Source: Hydractinia symbiolongicarpus
Taxonomy: Eukaryota > Cnidaria > Hydrozoa > Anthoathecata > Hydractiniidae
Assembly: GCF_029227915.1 (NCBI RefSeq)
Contig: NC_079887.1
Span: 12,588,001 to 12,652,000, forward strand
Length of the DNA stretch: 64,000 bases
Direction: 5' to 3'
Below are positions 21,768 to 35,834 of the stretch, in pieces. The notes beneath the pieces were generated by a model. It saw nothing but the letters and a program-made list of their open reading frames with translations. It did not search any database and had not been told where the DNA came from. Position numbers and translations under genes: made by a program. Each line of letters starts with the position of its first letter. Within the stretch, counting starts at the first letter, position 1.

Positions 21768-23367
21768 AAGCGATGAATTAATAATAAAATAGTGTTTGCA
21801 GTTATGATAAAAGTTGTCTGATGATTCTACAGAGAGTGTGTATGAAAATATAAAAAATTCCTTTTTACCAGCATTTAAAAATGTACTAACAATTAAACAC
21901 GACTAGTAAACAGTGGCATAACAAAACAACAAGGTAATTCAAACTGTATCAACAGGCACACATAAAATAAATTTATCACAACGTAAAAGTTCTAAAAAAT
22001 ATTTTAACAATAAGCAAGCAATGATCTCCATCTCTGGCAGTAGTCTGACACGTGCTAACGGGGCTCAACACTGAGCCTGAAACAGATTATTGCTGCTGTG
22101 GACCAGCCTTTTTCATATCAACACTCACTCACAAAAATATTGAGACAATGGCTCTTTTTTTTTGTAAAAGGTGGCAAATAGCATCAACTCGCGTATTCTG
22201 AAAAATGTATAAAAACAATTACATATTTTGGAGATTTTTTCATGGCATAAAAAATACCATCTTGTAGTTTTAATAAAACGACGTTTTTCTCCATTTCTAC
22301 ACTCCCTCAAAAAAGTATTGAGTCAATAGCTCTTTTTCGGCCATTTTGAAAAGTTGACAAACAGTATCAACTCGCGAATTTTGAAAAATTTATAAAAAAC
22401 ATTACATATAATGTAATGGGTTTGAAGCAAAATAAAGAAGTACTAAAAAGCCAAAGCCTTTTTTATTCTGAAGAACGGGTGTTGTTCTTTATAAAAAATA
22501 TTGTGTAAATATAATCCACCAGCTCTGTTGCAAGATAAACATGTGCTCAATTTGTTCTCACTTAGAGCGCAATAGCAAAATGTGCCATCGTAAAAAAATT
22601 TACAAGGAATCAATATTCCAATTTTAAATTCATTAGAATTGAAGGAGGGATTCATTTTCCAGGTTATTCAGTAGATTTTACGAGAAGTGGCCACCCTGTT
22701 CTATTGAACATCGTTTGTAATCTATGGTATATATTACAAGGTTGCTGTGTAGGAGTTTCTTTGTTTAAAACTTTCCTATTGTGTCGTTTTATAATGCTTT
22801 GCATGTTCGTCTGTCAAGCAAGTTTTCCATCTTGTCGTATAACGTAATAATTGCCATTTTGAATTTTGAAACACGCCGGCAGACAAAATTTGTATTTCGA
22901 ACCGAGAACTTTAAGGAACGAATAAGCTCCTTTGCACATATGTAAAGAGTGCAATGAACTTGATATAAAAAAATGATGGTTAAACATTCTCGCCATTTGC
23001 AAGCAAATACTCGATGTACTTTGCGGAACAGATGGAACAGATATAGACATTTGTGACAGCTGAAAATACGGACGCCTTAACAGGGACGACGCGTACCGAG
23101 GTAAAAAAGTATACAGTGAGGGATATGACCTGTGACGCTGATTTCACAACGTGTTCGTTCACAGCATATTCGTTCGCAACATTTCCGTTCAAAACATGTT
23201 CCTCCACAACATATTATGTTCGGTCACAGAGGATTCGAGACTTAGAATTTTTGGCTATTGGGTTAAATCCAACCTCTTAAGCTGCGCTAATTGTTGCTAA
23301 TGTGAGTATAGCCCCTTTTTTCTAAATTTTAGTACTTTGTTGCACCTGACGTGGGTTTATCCGCAAT

Positions 23368-23794
23368 TATTGTGTCGTTTTATAATGCTTTGCATGTTCG
23401 GCATACAAGAATAGCTAAGTAATAACGTTTTTTTGTTACGGATCTTGTAGCACTTGTGTGTTTCTTTGAAGTGTTTTTTAACGATTTTTAAAAACTCCTT
23501 GCCAACATATGTTTTTACGTTCATGCTATAGGGTGGATTGAACCAGATGACTTTCCTATTCCTGTTACGTCGTTCTGTCTGTTCGTTGTTGTGCATCACT
23601 GTGTGTTTAAAACCGCTAGCAGAAAGTGCATCTTCATATTGCAGTTTCACATTATTACAGGTTGTTTCGTCACAAGATGTTTCACGGATTCGCGTTGTAA
23701 TCATTTCCGGAATCGCTCGAAGAATTGAACTTGGGTGGTTTGACTTTATGTTGACATATAAAGGGTTGTTTCCAGGTTTATATACAGGTATATA
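23368..23794 (-). pseudogene. RT/GIY-YIG retroelement fragment (unit 4), stop absent
   Basis: In this unit alone the codon is TTA instead of TAA. The frame therefore runs on through LLLSYSCMPNMQSIIKRHN to 23357 (115 codons) and ends inside the 558-bp insertion. Confidence 0.8.
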
Positions 23795-24975
23795 CTAAAA
23801 ATATTTTATTCTTTACGAAGCCTTTCGTTACATAGTAACATTTTGAGGAATAGAATATGAAAATGTGCTCAACTTTTAGCAATTCGTACTGGTATACTAT
23901 TTTTAATTCTTTTTTGTGTAGCTAAGTATTGCACATTCAAGCAACTTGTACGCGAGGGCAAAGTGGTGCCCTGGCCACACGAATTTCGATATAGAAAGAA
24001 CAGGCTACGGACTATATTATGTTAAAACATATAAATAAATAAATAAATAAGAAAAAGTAGAATAAAAAGTTGTAAACCTTACCAAAATGTTTAGGGCTAG
24101 TTGCACCTAAAATGAAATAAAATCATTAGCACCGTGAACAAGAACATGAAAAGTCATCGATGTGCCTTACATTGATTTTATAGTTCTCTTATCTTTTTTC
24201 CGTCAAAGCATTAGTTCACCTTCAATGAGTTTTAATTAGTGAAGCCATTATGCAGTGACATTGAAGGTGGGATAACTTGGAAACAATTAGAAAAAACTGA
24301 CGTTATCTCGTGCACTGGTAACTCAGGACCACTTGGGAACAAAAGGCGACTAATTACTTACAGTTAGGTCAATTCACCCGATTTGTAACACACGGGTTAA
24401 GGATGTCATCAAATAAGATGATCATTTAGACATAATTTCCTTTGAAACTGTTCATGAGAAGCACACGTTCTTATATATTTTCTTGATCAGCGTGTCAAGC
24501 TCTACACAATAGCACCCTATATTTTTTTAAAGCTTCATTGCTAGTGAGCCACAAAAGAAAGTGACCCAGCAAGTTTTTACAGCATTTACCACTGCACTTT
24601 CGCCACTTTATCAACTCACAGTTCTTTCTTGTGTAGTTTAGTTTTACAGTCTTTGTCAAAAACACGTAATGTTATGCTGCTACAGCTTTTAAAAACCCGT
24701 CACGAAGTTTAAATAATAAAATTAACCCTATTGTATCTTGTTGATACGTAATTTATTTCTAATTTAACTTTACCCTTTGATAAAATTATTCAGCTTGAAG
24801 TACTCGTGTCTTTTGGATTTTATTTATTACTTTTGCGAATTAAACTGGCTATGTACATACTAAATTTGATTTCTCAACAAGCAAAAGCAAATAATAATAT
24901 AAAACAGGTATATAATAAAAATATTTTATTTTTTACGAAGCTTTTCTTTACATAGTAACATTTTGAGGTTAGAAT

Positions 24976-25263
24976 ATGATACTTAATTTTCTTCGCAAGA
25001 AATCAAATTTTTATGGAAAATCTGTCCAACTTTTAGCAATTCGTACCGGTATATTATTTCTAATTGCTTCGAGCTGTTTTACCATTTTATTTTTAATTTC
25101 GAAGACGGAAATTAAGAGTTTAGGTATTTCTACAAACACGAATTTTGACTTACAATGCTATTTTAAGGGCTGGGTCAACCTGTTAGTCACCCTAGAAATT
25201 ATATGCCTAATTTACTTTAGCATAATTATTTTAGTGTTTTTGTGTAGATTAGAAACAAATTAA
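24976..25263 (+). CDS. 95-codon two-membrane-segment ORF (unit 4)
   Basis: Ile-51 form, protein identical to unit 3. Confidence 0.4.
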   Translation: MILNFLRKKSNFYGKSVQLLAIRTGILFLIASSCFTILFLISKTEIKSLGISTNTNFDLQCYFKGWVNLLVTLEIICLIYFSIIILVFLCRLETN

Positions 25264-26863
25264 AAGCGATGAATTGATAATAAAATAGTGTTTGCAGTTA
25301 TGATAAAAGTTGTCTGATGATTCTACAGAGAGTGTGTATGAAAATATAAAAAATTCCTTTTTACCAGCATTTAAAAATGTACTAACAATTAAACACGACT
25401 AGTAAACAGTGGCATAACAAAACAACAAGGTAATTCAAACTGTATCAATAGGCACACATAAAATAAATTTATCACAACGTAAAAGTTCTAAAAAATATTT
25501 TAACAATAAGCAAGCAATGATCTCCATCTCTGGCAGTAGTCTGACACGTGCTAACGGGGCTCAACACTGAGCCTGAAACAGATTATTGCTGCTGTGGACC
25601 AGCCTTTTTCATATCAACACTCACTCACAAAAATATTGAGACAATGGCTCTTTTTTTTTGTAAAAGGTGGCAAATAGCATCAACTCGCGTATTCTGAAAA
25701 ATGTATAAAAACAATTACATATTTTGGAGATTTTTTCATGGCATAAAAAATACCATCTTGTAGTTTTAATAAAACGACGTTTTTCTCCATTTCTACACTC
25801 CCTCAAAAAAGTATTGAGTCAATAGCTCTTTTTCGGCCATTTTGAAAAGTTGACAAACAGTATCAACTCGCGAATTTTGAAAAATTTATAAAAAACATTA
25901 CATATAATGTAATGGGTTTGAAGCAAAATAAAGAAGTACTAAAAAGCCAAAGCCTTTTTTATTCTGAAGAACGGGTGTTGTTCTTTACAAAAAATATTGT
26001 GTAAATATAATCCACCAGCTCTGTTGCAAGATAAACATGTGCTCAATTTGTTCTCACTTAGAGCGCAATAGCAAAATGTGCCATCGTAAAAAAATTTACA
26101 AGGAATCAATATTCCAATTTTAAATTCATTAGAATTGAAGGGGGGATTCATTTTCCAGGTTATTCAGTAGATTTTACGAGAAGTGGCCACCCTGTTCTAT
26201 TGAACATCGTTTGTAATCTATGGTATATATTACAAGGTTGCTGTGTAGGAGTTTCTTTGTTTAAAACTTTCCTATTGTGTCGTTTTATAATGCTTTGCAT
26301 GTTCGTCTGTCAAGCAAGTTTTCCATCTTGTCGTATAACGTAATAATTGCCATTTTGAATTTTTAAACACGCCGGCAGACAAAATTTGTATTTCGAACCG
26401 AGAACTTTAAGGAACGAATAAGCTCCTTTACACATGTGTAAAGAGTGCAATGAACTTGATATAAAAAAATGATGGTTAAACATTCTCGCCATTTGCAAGC
26501 AAATACTCGATGTACTTTGCGGAACAGATGGAACAGATATAGACATTTGTGACAGCTGAAAATACGGACGCCTTAACAGGGACGGCGCGTACCGAGGTAA
26601 AAAAGTATACAGTGAGGGATATGACCTGTGACGCTGATTTCACAACGTGTTCGTTCACAGCATATTCGTTCGCAACATTTCCGTTCAAAACATGTTCCTC
26701 CACAACATATTATGTTCGGTCACAGAGGATTCGAGACTTAGAATTTTTGGCTATTGGGTTAAATCCAACCTCTTAAGCTGCGCTAATTGTTGCTAATGTG
26801 AGTATAGCCCCTTTTTTCTAAATTTTAGTACTTTGTTGCACCTGACGTGGGTTTATCCGCAAT

Positions 26864-27290
26864 TATTGTGTCGTTTTATAATGCTTTGCATGTTCGGCAT
26901 ACAAGAATAGCTAAGTTATAACGTTTTTTTGTTACGGATCTTGTAGCACTTGTGTGTTTCTTTGAAGTGTTTTTTAACGATTTTTAAAAACTCCTTGCCA
27001 ACATATGTTTTTACGTTCATGCTATAGGGTGGATTGAACCAGATGACTTTCCTATTCCTGTTACGTCGTTCTGTCTGTTCGTTGTTGTGCATCACTGTGT
27101 GTTTAAAACCGCTAGCAGAAAGTGCATCTTCATATTGCAGTTTCACATTATTACAGGTTGTTTCGTCACAAGATGTTTCACGGATTCGCGTTGTAATCAT
27201 TTCCGGAATCGCTCGAAGAATTGAACTTGGGTGGTTTGACTTTATGTTGACATATAAAGGGTTGTTTCCAGGTTTATATACAGGTATATA
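26864..27290 (-). pseudogene. RT/GIY-YIG retroelement fragment (unit 5)
   Basis: Same as in unit 1, with the TAA retained; the Met-initiated frame is 26916-27200. Confidence 0.8.
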
Positions 27291-28499
27291 CTAAAAATAT
27301 TTTATTCTTTACGAAGCCTTTCGTTACATAGTAACATTTTGAGGAATAGAATATGAAAATGTGCTCAACTTTTAGCAATTCGTACTGGTATACTATTTTT
27401 AATTCTTTTTTGTGTAGCTAAGTATTGCACATTCAAGCAAAAAATACAATCTCTAATTAATAGTACACGCTACTTGTACGCGAGGGCAAAGTGGTGCCCT
27501 GGCCACACGAATTTCGATATAGAAAGAACAGGCTACGGACTATATTATGTTAAAACATATAAATAAATAAATAAGAAAAAGTAGAATAAAAAGTTGTAAA
27601 CCTTACCAAAATGTTTAGGGCTAGTTGCACCTAAAATGAAATAAAATCATTAGCACCGTGAACAAGAACATGAAAAGTCATCGATGTGCCTTACATTGAT
27701 TTTATAGTTCTCTTATCTTTTTTCTGTCAAAGCATTAGTTCACCTTCAATGAGTTTTAATTAGTGAAGCCATTACGCACTGACATTGAAGGTGGGATAAC
27801 TTGGAAACAATTAGAAAAAACTGACGTTATCTCGTGCACTGGTAACTCAGGACCACTTGGGAACAAAAGGCGACTAATTACTTACAGTTAGGTCAATTCA
27901 CCCGATTTGTAACACACGGGTTAAGGATGTCATCAAATAAGATGATCATTTAGACATAATTTCCTTTGAAACTGTTCATGAAAAGCACACGTTCTTATAT
28001 ATTTTCTTGATCAGCGTGTCAAGCTCTACACAATAGCACCCTATATTTTTTTAAAGCTTCATTGCTAGTGAGCCACAAAAGAAAGTGACCCAGCAAGTTT
28101 TTACAGCAGTTACCACTGCACTTTCGCCACTTTATCAACTCACAGTTCTTTCTTGTGTAGTTTAGTTTTACAGTCTTTGTCAAAAACACGTAATGTTATG
28201 CTGCTACAGCTTTTAAAAACCCGTCACGAAGTTTAAATAATAAAATTAACCCTATTGTATCTTGTTGATACGTAATTTATTTCTAATTTAACTTTACCCT
28301 TTGATAAAATTATTCAGCTTGAAGTATTCGTGTGTTTTGGATTTTATTTATTACTTTTGCGAATTAAACTGCCTATGTACATACTAAATTTGATTTCTCA
28401 ACAGCCAAAAGCAAATAATAATATAAAACAGGTATATAATAAAAATATTTTATTTTTTACGAAGCTTTTCTTTACATAGTAACATTTTGAGGTTAGAAT

Positions 28500-28787
28500 A
28501 TGATACTTAATTTTCTTCGCAAGAAATCAAATTTTTATGGAAAATCTGTCCAACTTTTAGCAATTCGTACCGGTATATTATTTCTAATTGCTTCGAGCTG
28601 TTTTACCATTTTATTTTTAATTTCGAAGACGGAAATTAAGAGTTTAGGTATTTCTACAAACACGAATTTTGACTTACAATGCTATTTTAAGGGCTGGGTC
28701 AACCTGTTAGTCACCCTAGAAATTATATGCCTAATTTACTTTAGCATAATTATTTTAGTGTTTTTGTGTAGATTAGAAACAAATTAA
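28500..28787 (+). CDS. 95-codon two-membrane-segment ORF (unit 5)
   Basis: Ile-51 form, protein identical to unit 3. Confidence 0.4.
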   Translation: MILNFLRKKSNFYGKSVQLLAIRTGILFLIASSCFTILFLISKTEIKSLGISTNTNFDLQCYFKGWVNLLVTLEIICLIYFSIIILVFLCRLETN

Positions 28788-30388
28788 AAGCTATGAATTG
28801 ATAATAAAATAGTGTTTGCAGTTATGATAAAAGTTGTCTGATGATTCTACAGAGAGTGTGTATGAAAATATAAAAAATTCCTTTTTACCAGCATTTAAAA
28901 ATGTACTAACAATTAAACACGACTAGTAAACAGTGGCATAACAAAACAACAAGGTAATTCAAACTGTATCAATAGGCACACATAAAATAAATTTATCACA
29001 ACGTAAAAGTTCTAAAAAATATTTTAACAATAAGCAGGCAATGATCTCCATCTCTGGCAGTAGTCTGACACGTGCTAACGGGGCTCAACACTGAGCCTGA
29101 AACAGATTATTGCTGCTGTGGACCAGCCTTTTTCATATCAACACTCACTCACAAAAATATTGAGACAATGGCTCTTTTTTTTTGTAAAAGGTGGCAAATA
29201 GCATCAACTCGCGTATTCTGAAAAATGTATAAAAACAATTACATATTTTGGAGATTTTTTTCATGGCATAAAAAATACCATCTTGTAGTTTTAATAAAAC
29301 GACGTTTTTCTCCATTTCTACACTCCCTCAAAAAAGTATCGAGTCAATAGCTCTTTTTCGGCCATTTTGAAAAGTTGACAAACAGTATCAACTCGCGAAT
29401 TTTGAAAAATTTATAAAAAACATTACATATAATGTAATGGGTTTGAAGCAAAATAAAGAAGTACTAAAAAGCCAAAGCCTTTTTTATTCTGAAGAACGGG
29501 TGTTGTTCTTTATAAAAAATATTGTGTAAATATAATCCACCAGCTCTGTTGCAAGATAAACATGTGCTCAATTTGTTCTCACTTAGAGCGCAATAGCAAA
29601 ATGTGCCATCGTAAAAAAATTTACAAGGAATCAATATTCCAATTTTAAATTCATTAGAATTGAAGGGGGGATTCATTTTCCAGGTTATTCAGTAGATTTT
29701 ACGAGAAGTGGCCACCCTGTTCTATTGAACATCGTTTGTAATCTATGGTATATATTACAAGGTTGCTGTGTAGGAGTTTCTTTGTTTAAAACTTTCCTAT
29801 TGTGTCGTTTTATAATGCTTTGCATGTTCGTCTGTCAAGCAAGTTTTCCATCTTGTCGTATAACGTAATAATTGCCATTTTGAATTTTTAAACACGCCGG
29901 CAGACAAAATTTGTATTTCGAACGGAGAACTTTAAGGAACGAATAAGCTCCTTTGCACATATGTAAAGAGTGCAATGAACTTGATATAAAAAAATGATGG
30001 TTAAACATTCTCGCCATTTGCAAGCAAATACTCGATGTACTTTGCGGAACAGATGGAACAGATATAGACATTTGTGACAGCTGAAAATACGGACGCCTTA
30101 ACAGGGACGGCGCGTACCGAGGTAAAAAAGTATACAGTGAGGGATATGACCTGTGACGCTGATTTCACAACGTGTTCGTTCACAGCATATTCGTTCGCAA
30201 CATTTCCGTTCAAAACATGTTCCTCCACAACATATTATGTTCGGTCACAGAGGATTCGAGACTTAGAATTTTTGGCTATTGGGTTAAATCCAACCTCTTA
30301 AGCTGCGCTAATTGTTGCTAATGTGAGTATAGCCCCTTTTTTCTAAATTTTAGTACTTTGTTGCACCTGACGTGGGTTTATCCGCAAT

Positions 30389-30815
30389 TATTGTGTCGTT
30401 TTATAATGCTTTGCATGTTCGGCATACAAGAATAGCTAAGTTATAACGTTTTTTTGTTACGGATCTTGTAGCACTTGTGTGTTTCTTTGAAGTGTTTTTT
30501 AACGATTTTTAAAAACTCCTTGCCAACATATGTTTTTACGTTCATGCTATAGGGTGGATTGAGCCAGATGACTTTCCTATTCCTGTTACGTCGTTCTGTC
30601 TGTTCGTTGTTGTGCATCACTGTGTGTTTAAAACCGCTAGCAGAAAGTGCATCTTCATATTGCAGTTTCACATTATTACAGGTTGTTTCGTCACAAGATG
30701 TTTCACGGATTCGCGTTGTAATCATTTCCGGAATCGCTCGAAGAATTGAACTTGGGTGGTTTGACTTTATGTTGACATATAAAGGGTTGTTTCCAGGTTT
30801 ATATACAGGTATATA
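30389..30815 (-). pseudogene. RT/GIY-YIG retroelement fragment (unit 6)
   Basis: TAA retained; the conserved WFNPPYS box reads WLNPPYS. The Met-initiated frame is 30441-30725. Confidence 0.8.
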
Positions 30816-32023
30816 CTAAAAATATTTTATTCTTTACGAAGCCTTTCGTTACATAGTAACATTTTGAGGAATAGAATATGAAAATGTGCTCAACTTTTAG
30901 CAATTCGTACTGGTATACTATTTTTAATTCTTTTTTGTGTAGCTAAGTATTGCACATTCAAGCAAAAAATACAATCTCTAATTAATAGTACACGCTACTT
31001 GTACGCGAGGGCAAAGTGGTGCCCTGGCCACACGAATTTCGATATAGAAAGAACAGGCTACGGACTATATTATGTTAAAACATATAAATAAATAAATAAG
31101 AAAAAGTAGAATAAAAAGTTGTAAACCTTACCAAAATGTCTAGGGCGAGTTGCACCTAAAATGAAATAAAATCATTAGCACCGTGAACAAGAACATGAAA
31201 AGTCATCGATGTGCCTTACATTGATTTTATAGTCCTCTTATCTTTTTTCCGTCAAAGCATTAGTTCACCTTCAATGAGTTTTAATTAGTGAAGCCATTAC
31301 GCACTGACATTGAAGGTGGGATAACTTGGAAACAATTAGAAAAAACTGACGTTATCTCGTGCACTGGTAACTCAGGACCACTTGGGAACAAAAGGCGACT
31401 AATTACTTACAGTTAGGTCAATTCACCCGATTTGTAACACACGGGTTAAGGATGTCATCAAATAAGATGATCATTTAGACATAATTTCCTTTGAAACTGT
31501 TCATGAAAAGCACACGTTCTTATATATTTTCTTGATCAGCGTGTCAAGCTCTACACAATAGCACCCTATATTTTTTTAAAGCTTCATTGCTAGTGAGCCA
31601 CAAAAGAAAGTGACCCAGCAAGTTTTTACAGCATTTACCACTGCACTTTAGCCACTTTATCAACTTACAGTTCTTTCTTGTGTAGTTTAGTTTTACAGTC
31701 TTTGTCAAAAACACGTAATGTTATGCTGCTACAGCTTTTAAAAACCCGTCACGAAGTTTAAATAATAAAATTAACCCTATTGTATCTTGTTGATACGTAA
31801 TTTATTTCTAATTTAACTTTACCCTTTGATAAAATTATTCAGCTTGAAGTACTCGTGTCTTTTGGATTTTATTTATTACTTTTGCGAATTAAACTGGCTA
31901 TGTACATACTAAATTTGATTTCTCAACAGCCAAAAGCAAATAATAATATAAACAGGTATATAATAAAAATATTTTATTTTTTACGAAGCTTTTCTTTACA
32001 TAGTAACATTTTGAGGTTAGAAT

Positions 32024-32311
32024 ATGATACTTAATTTTCTTCGCAAGAAATCAAATTTTTATGGAAAATCTGTCCAACTTTTAGCAATTCGTACCGGTAT
32101 ATTATTTCTAATTGCTTCGAGCTGTTTTACCATTTTATTTTTAATTTCGAAGACGGAAATTAAGAGTTTAGGTATTTCTACAAACACGAATTTTGACTTA
32201 CAATGCTATTTTAAGGGCTGGGTCAACCTGTTAGTCACCCTAGAAATTATATGCCTAATTTACTTTAGCATAATTATTTTAGTGTTTTTGTGTAGATTAG
32301 AAACAAATTAA
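32024..32311 (+). CDS. 95-codon two-membrane-segment ORF (unit 6)
   Basis: Ile-51 form, protein identical to unit 3. Confidence 0.4.
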   Translation: MILNFLRKKSNFYGKSVQLLAIRTGILFLIASSCFTILFLISKTEIKSLGISTNTNFDLQCYFKGWVNLLVTLEIICLIYFSIIILVFLCRLETN

Positions 32312-33911
32312 AAGCGATGAATTGATAATAAAATAGTGTTTGCAGTTATGATAAAAGTTGTCTGATGATTCTACAGAGAGTGTGTATGAAAATATAAAAA
32401 ATTCCTTTTTACCAGCATTTAAAAATGTACTAACAATTAAACACGACTAGTAAACAGTGGCATAACAAAACAACAAGGTAATTCAAACTGTATCAATAGG
32501 CACACATAAAATAAATTTATCACAACGTAAAAGTTCTAAAAAATATTTTAACAATAAGCAAGCAATGATCTCCATCTCTGGCAGTAGTCTGACACGTGCT
32601 AACGGGGCTCAACACTGAGCCTGAAACAGATTATTGCTGCTGTGGACCAGCCTTTTTCATATCAACACTCACTCACAAAAATATTGAGACAATGGCTCTT
32701 TTTTTTTGTAAAAGGTGGCAAATAGCATCAACTCGCGTATTCTGAAAAATGTATAAAAACAATTACATATTTTGGAGATTTTTTCATGGCATAAAAAATA
32801 CCATCTTGTAGTTTTAATAAAACGACGTTTTCCTCCATTTCTACACTCCCTCAAAAAAGTATTGAGTCAATAGCTCTTTTTCGGCCATTTTGAAAAGTTG
32901 ACAAACAGTATCAACTCGCGAATTTTGAAAAATTTATAAAAAACATTACATATAATGTAATGGGTTTGAAGCAAAATAAAGAAGTACTAAAAAGCCAAAG
33001 CCTTTTTTATTCTGAAGAACGGGTGTTGTTCTTTATAAAAAATATTGTGTAAATATAATCCACCAGCTCTGTTGCAAGATTAACATGTGCTCAATTTGTT
33101 CTCACTTAGAGCGCAATAGCAAAATGTGCCATCGTAAAAAAATTTACAAGGAATCAATATTCCAATTTTAAATTCATTAGAATTGAAGGGGGGATTCATT
33201 TTCCAGGTTATTCAGTAGATTTTACGAGAAGTGGCCACCCTGTTCTATTGAACATCGTTTGTAATCTATGGTATATATTACAAGGTTGCTGTGTAGGAGT
33301 TTCTTTGTTTAAAACTTTCCTATTGTGTCGTTTTATAATACTTTGCATGTTCGTCTGTCAAGCAAGTTTTCCATCTTGTCGTATAACGTAATAATTGCCA
33401 TTTTGAATTTTTAAACACGCCGGCAGACAAAATTTGTATTTCGAACGGAGAACTCTAAGGAACGAATAAGCTCCTTTGCACATATGTAAAGAGTGCAATG
33501 AACTTGATATAAAAAAATGATGGTTAAACATTCTCGCCATTTGCAAGCAAATACTCGATGTACTTTGCGGAACAGATGGAACAGATATAGACATTTGTGA
33601 CAGCTGAAAATACGGACGCCTTAACAGGGACGGCGCGTACCGAGGTAAAAAAGTATACAGTGAGGGATATGACCTGTGACGCTGATTTCACAACGTGTTC
33701 GTTCACAGCATATTCGTTCGCAACATTTCCGTTCAAAACATGTTCCTCCACAACATATTATGTTCGGTCACAGAGGATTCGAGACTTAGAATTTTTGGCT
33801 ATTGGGTTAAATCCAACCTCTTAAGCTGCCCTAATTGTTGCTAATGTGAGTATAGCCCCTTTTTTCTAAATTTTAGTACTTTGTTGCACCTGACGTGGGT
33901 TTATCCGCAAT

Positions 33912-34337
33912 TATTGTGTCGTTTTATAATGCTTTGCATGTTCGGCATACAAGAATAGCTAAGTTATAACGTTTTTTTGTTACGGATCTTGTAGCACTTG
34001 TGTGTTTCTTTGAAGTGTTTTTTAACGATTTTTAAAAACTCCTTGCCAACATATGTTTTTACGTTCATGCTATAGGGTGGATTGAGCCAGATGACTTTCC
34101 TATTCCTGTTACGTCGTTCTGTCTGTTCGTTGTTGTGCATCACTGTGTGTTTAAAACCGCTAGCAGAAAGTGCATCTTCATATTGCAGTTTCACATATTA
34201 CAGGTTGTTTCGTCACAAGATGTTTCACGGATTCGCGTTGTAATCATTTCCGGAATCTCTCGAAGAATTGAACTTGGGTGGTTTGACTTTATGTTGACAT
34301 ATAAAGGGTTGTTTCCAGGTTTATATACAGGTATATA
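33912..34337 (-). pseudogene. RT/GIY-YIG retroelement fragment (unit 7), frameshifted
   Basis: Has WLNPPYS as in unit 6, the TAA, and in addition a one-base deletion near 34195 that breaks the frame upstream of KLQYEDALSASG. The remaining frame is 33964-34194. Confidence 0.8.
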
Positions 34338-35546
34338 CTAAAAATATTTTATTCTTTACGAAGCCTTTCGTTACATAGTAACATTTTGAGGAATAGAATA
34401 TGAAAATGTGCTCAACTTTTAGCAATTCGTACTGGTATACTATTTTTAATTCTTTTTTGTGTAGCTAAGTATTGCACATTCAAGCAAAAAATACAATCTC
34501 TAATTAATAGTACACGCTACTTGTACGCGAGGGCAAAGTGGTGCCCTGGCCACACGAATTTCGATATAGAAAGAACAGGCTACGGACTATATTATGTTAA
34601 AACATATAAATAAATAAATAAGAAAAAGTAGAATAAAAAGTTGTAAACCTTACCAAAATGTCTAGGGCGAGTTGCACCTAAAATGAAATAAAATCATTAG
34701 CACCGTGAACAAGAACATGAAAAGTCATCGATGTGCCTTACATTGATTTTATAGTCCTCTTATCTTTTTTCCGTCAAAGCATTAGTTCACCTTCAATGAG
34801 TTTTAATTAGTGAAGCCATTACGCACTGACATTGAAGGTGGGATAACTTGGAAACAATTAGAAAAAACTGACGTTATCTCGTGCACTGGTAACTCAGGAC
34901 CACTTGGGAACAAAAGGCGACTAATTACTTACAGTTAGGTCAATTCACCCGATTTGTAACACACGGGTTAAGGATGTCATCAAATAAGATGATCATTTAG
35001 ACATAATTTCCTTTGAAACTGTTCATGAAAAGCACACGTTCTTATATATTTTCTTGATCAGCGTGTCAAGCTCTACACAATAGCACCCTATATTTTTTTA
35101 AAGCTTCATTGCTAGTGAGCCACAAAAGAAAGTGACCCAGCAAGTTTTTACAGCATTTACCACTGCACTTTCGCCACTTTATCAACTTACAGTTCTTTCT
35201 TGTGTAGTTTAGTTTTACAGTCTTTGTCAAAAACACGTAATGTTATGCTGCTACAGCTTTTAAAAACCCGTCACGAAGTTTAAATAATAAAATTAACCCT
35301 ATTGTATCTTGTTGATACGTAATTTATTTCTAATTTAACTTTACCCTTTGATAAAATTATTCAGCTTGAAGTACTCGTGTCTTTTGGATTTTATTTATTA
35401 CTTTTGCGAATTAAACTGGCTATGTACATACTAAATTTGATTTCTCAACAGCCAAAAGCAAATAATAATATAAAACAGGTATATAATAAAAATATTTTAT
35501 TTTTTACGAAGCTTTTCTTTACATAGTAACATTTTGAGGTTAGAAT

Positions 35547-35834
35547 ATGATACTTAATTTTCTTCGCAAGAAATCAAATTTTTATGGAAAATCTGTCCAA
35601 CTTTTAGCAATTCGTACCGGTATATTATTTCTAATTGCTTCGAGCTGTTTTACCATTTTATTTTTAATTTCGAAGACGGAAATTAAGAGTTTAGGTATTT
35701 CTACAAACACGAATTTTGACTTACAATGCTATTTTAAGGGCTGGGTCAACCTGTTAGTCACCCTAGAAATTATATGCCTAATTTACTTTAGCATAATTAT
35801 TTTAGTGTTTTTGTGTAGATTAGAAACAAATTAA
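35547..35834 (+). CDS. 95-codon two-membrane-segment ORF (unit 7)
   Basis: Ile-51 form, protein identical to unit 3. Confidence 0.4.
   Translation: MILNFLRKKSNFYGKSVQLLAIRTGILFLIASSCFTILFLISKTEIKSLGISTNTNFDLQCYFKGWVNLLVTLEIICLIYFSIIILVFLCRLETN

Larger units (their letters stand above)
19236..22732. repeat. Tandem array unit 3 (3497 bp)
   Basis: Same layout, with the 32-bp deletion of units 1-4, but with the Ile variant of the 95-codon ORF as in units 4-8. A private CAAGGTGTTTACAG (about 21075) adds one base. It shares ATCAACAGGC with unit 7 only, which suggests exchange between non-adjacent copies. Confidence 0.97.
22733..26228. repeat. Tandem array unit 4 (3496 bp)
   Basis: Last of the units with the 32-bp deletion. 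It is the only copy in which the RT-element fragment lacks the TAA stop (AAGTAATAACG against AAGTTATAACG near 23420). Private changes include GAATTTTGAAAC (about 22861), GGGACGACGCG (about 23085) and TCATGAGAAGC (about 24455). Confidence 0.97.
26229..29753. repeat. Tandem array unit 5 (3525 bp)
   Basis: First unit with the 32 bp present (27440-27471) and with three AAAT repeats. An extra T at about 29260 interrupts the small 61-codon minus frame found in most other units. It shares CTGTCAAAGC (about 27725) and GCAGGCAATG with unit 8. Private changes include TTTACACATGTG (about 26429). Confidence 0.97.
29754..33276. repeat. Tandem array unit 6 (3523 bp)
   Basis: Closest to unit 7: both have CGAACGGAGAA (about 29920), ATTGAGCCAG (about 30558), GTCTAGGGCGAG (about 31138) and TAGTCCTC. 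It lacks one A before the 95-codon ORF (TATAAACAGG, about 31948). Confidence 0.97.
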
